From NCBI GenBank assembly GCA_900467745.1, contig UBQW01000011.1, forward strand, positions 62,001 to 126,000: a DNA stretch of 64,000 nucleotides. The letters run 5' to 3'. The stretch is from Hyphomicrobiales bacterium. Its GTDB lineage: Bacteria; Pseudomonadota; Alphaproteobacteria; Rhizobiales; Rhizobiaceae. Made by a program: the position numbers and the translations under genes. Below, piece by piece: positions 62,931 to 64,000 of the stretch. Within the stretch, counting starts at the first letter, position 1; the number at the start of each line of letters is the position of its first letter. Under the pieces are notes generated by a model, which saw only the letters and a list, made by a program, of their open reading frames with translations, searched no databases and had not been told where the DNA came from.

Positions 62931-64000
62931 ATGAAGCCAGATAGCCCGAGCAGGGTCCCTACGGATGTATATCTCTCGTTTGTGAGTTCCCTCTCGGGAA
63001 ACCGCATGACGCTGCTTGCCGGTGTCATCGTTCACATCGCGACCTGCCTGGCCATTGCCTTCAAGACCGGCACCACCCTCTATCTCTGGCTTGCCGCAGG
63101 CTTTCTCCTCGTCTTCTGCGCACGCATGATCATTTTCCGCCAGTTCGACCGCGTCGACAAGCAGACGCTGACGCATGCCGGCATCGAGCATTGGGAGCGG
63201 ATCCTGGTCGCCGGGGCTGCCTGCACGACGACGTTGCTCGGCATTTGCAGCGGCTATGCGATCTTCATGGTGCACGACAGCTTCTCGGAGCTTGCCAGCA
63301 TCTCGGTGACGATGGCGACCATGGTCTCGGTCGTTGGGCGCAACTACGGGTCGCGCATGGCGGTCGACCTGCAGACCTTCTCCTGCTGCCTGCCGATGAT
63401 CATCTGCAGCTTGATGGCGATGGATTTCTATCGCGGCATCCTGTCCATCTTCCTCGTTCCCTTCTGGCTGACCACCCGGGCGATGGCCAACGGCGTGCGC
63501 GAGTTCCTTTATGAGAACGTCATCGCGCGGCGCGAGATCACCTCGATCGCCGACCGGTTCGATACGGCACTCAACAACATGCCGCACGGGCTTGTCATGG
63601 TGGACGCGGAAAACCGTATCCAGGTGGTGAACCGCAAGGCCTGCGAACTGCTCAAGATCGGTGCGCCGGACCGGTTGAAGGACCGCGATCTCGGCGCCGT
63701 GCTGCGCTATGGCGCGCGCTACAATTTCATGGATTCCTCGCAGCCTGAGCTTATCCTGCGGCAGATGACGCATGTCGCCGAGGGCAAGCTCTCGCGCATG
63801 CTCATCCATTTTCCGGAAGACCTGTCGCTCGAGTTCTCGGCCAGCCGCCGCGCCGATGGCGGCGCCGTGCTGATCTTCGAGGACGTATCGAGCCGCGTGA
63901 AGGCCGAGCAGAAGATCCTGCACATGGTGCGCTACGACGCACTGACGGGCCTGCCGAACCGCGAATATTTCAGCCACCTCGTCCAGGATTACCTGAACAA
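62931..64000 (+). CDS. Membrane PAS-GGDEF sensor protein (3' end outside window)
   Basis: At least 356 aa from an ATG at 62931; the frame is open to the end. About five membrane segments lie in residues 20-185 (LLAGVIVHIATCLAIAF; LWLAAGFLLVFCARMIIF; ILVAGAACTTTLLGICSGYAIFM and others). A PAS-like domain follows (about 205-320: FDTALNNMPHGLVMVDAENRIQVVNRKACELL). The GGDEF domain has just begun at the edge (MVRYDALTGLPNREYFSHLV), so whether its catalytic motif is intact, or an EAL domain follows, cannot be seen. Expected c-di-GMP enzyme. Confidence 0.88.
   Translation, partial: MKPDSPSRVPTDVYLSFVSSLSGNRMTLLAGVIVHIATCLAIAFKTGTTLYLWLAAGFLLVFCARMIIFRQFDRVDKQTLTHAGIEHWERILVAGAACTTTLLGICSGYAIFMVHDSFSELASISVTMATMVSVVGRNYGSRMAVDLQTFSCCLPMIICSLMAMDFYRGILSIFLVPFWLTTRAMANGVREFLYENVIARREITSIADRFDTALNNMPHGLVMVDAENRIQVVNRKACELLKIGAPDRLKDRDLGAVLRYGARYNFMDSSQPELILRQMTHVAEGKLSRMLIHFPEDLSLEFSASRRADGGAVLIFEDVSSRVKAEQKILHMVRYDALTGLPNREYFSHLVQDYLN

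Overview
The window looks like a chromosomal segment of a Rhizobiaceae alphaproteobacterium (Rhizobium/Agrobacterium/Neorhizobium type). The support is high GC coding sequence, typical rhizobial gene families, several copies of RIME-like intergenic mosaic repeats, another rhizobial palindromic repeat whose copies carry the stop codons of the genes they follow, and a probable speF-type leader before a lysine/ornithine decarboxylase. I see no rRNA, tRNA, CRISPR array, prophage or insertion sequence with a transposase. Nothing could be searched or folded by computer, so family calls rest on motifs read by eye.

Layout. 1-4.7 kb: a TetR regulator (cut by the window edge) divergent from an EmrA/EmrB-type efflux pair with palindromic candidate operators between them, then a secreted alpha/beta hydrolase. 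4.8-8.8 kb: xylose catabolism (LacI regulator, xylB, xylA). 8.9-14.7 kb: a Pit phosphate transporter, a hydroxypyruvate-isomerase-like TIM barrel, a divergent SDR/HxlR pair, and a Tat-exported alpha/beta hydrolase followed by a cytochrome P460-like haem protein. 14.7-24.1 kb: a sugar uptake and catabolism locus (divergent LacI; ATPase, permease, binding protein; sugar isomerase-like TIM barrel; Gfo/Idh dehydrogenase), interrupted on the opposite strand by a class III cyclase-TPR protein. The LacI/ABC promoter holds two identical 14-bp palindromes 21 bp apart.

24.3-33.6 kb: DoxX, two overlapping esterase genes, an ABC-F ATPase with a possible short upstream ORF, a GH1 beta-glucosidase, metNIQ methionine import and a flavin reductase. 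33.7-45.7 kb: a GGDEF-EAL protein, trhO, a CYTH/CHAD gene pair, eda, a DUF533 gene, a Ni/Co-type transporter with its DUF1007 partner, LysR, and decarboxylase plus GNAT. 45.7-46.5 kb is gene-poor but holds a 44-codon membrane-peptide gene, a long hairpin and an 18-bp perfect palindrome in front of a small secreted protein. 46.8-49.9 kb: a serine hydrolase, a membrane diguanylate cyclase and cysE.

50-53 kb: a WD40-like protein translationally coupled to a His-rich CobW-type GTPase with a Zur-box-like promoter site, and directly upstream a VapBC module whose stop codon touches that site. 53-58.9 kb: creatininase-family protein, MarR, LacI with a 2-hydroxyacid dehydrogenase, a second class III cyclase and a PuuD-like amidohydrolase. 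59-64 kb: a TRAP transporter whose binding-protein gene converges on its dctQM genes, then a PAS-GGDEF sensor that runs off the end. Overall this is an accessory-metabolism neighbourhood (plant sugars, glycosides, esters, organic acids) rich in nucleotide second-messenger enzymes and separated by mobile-type palindromic repeats.
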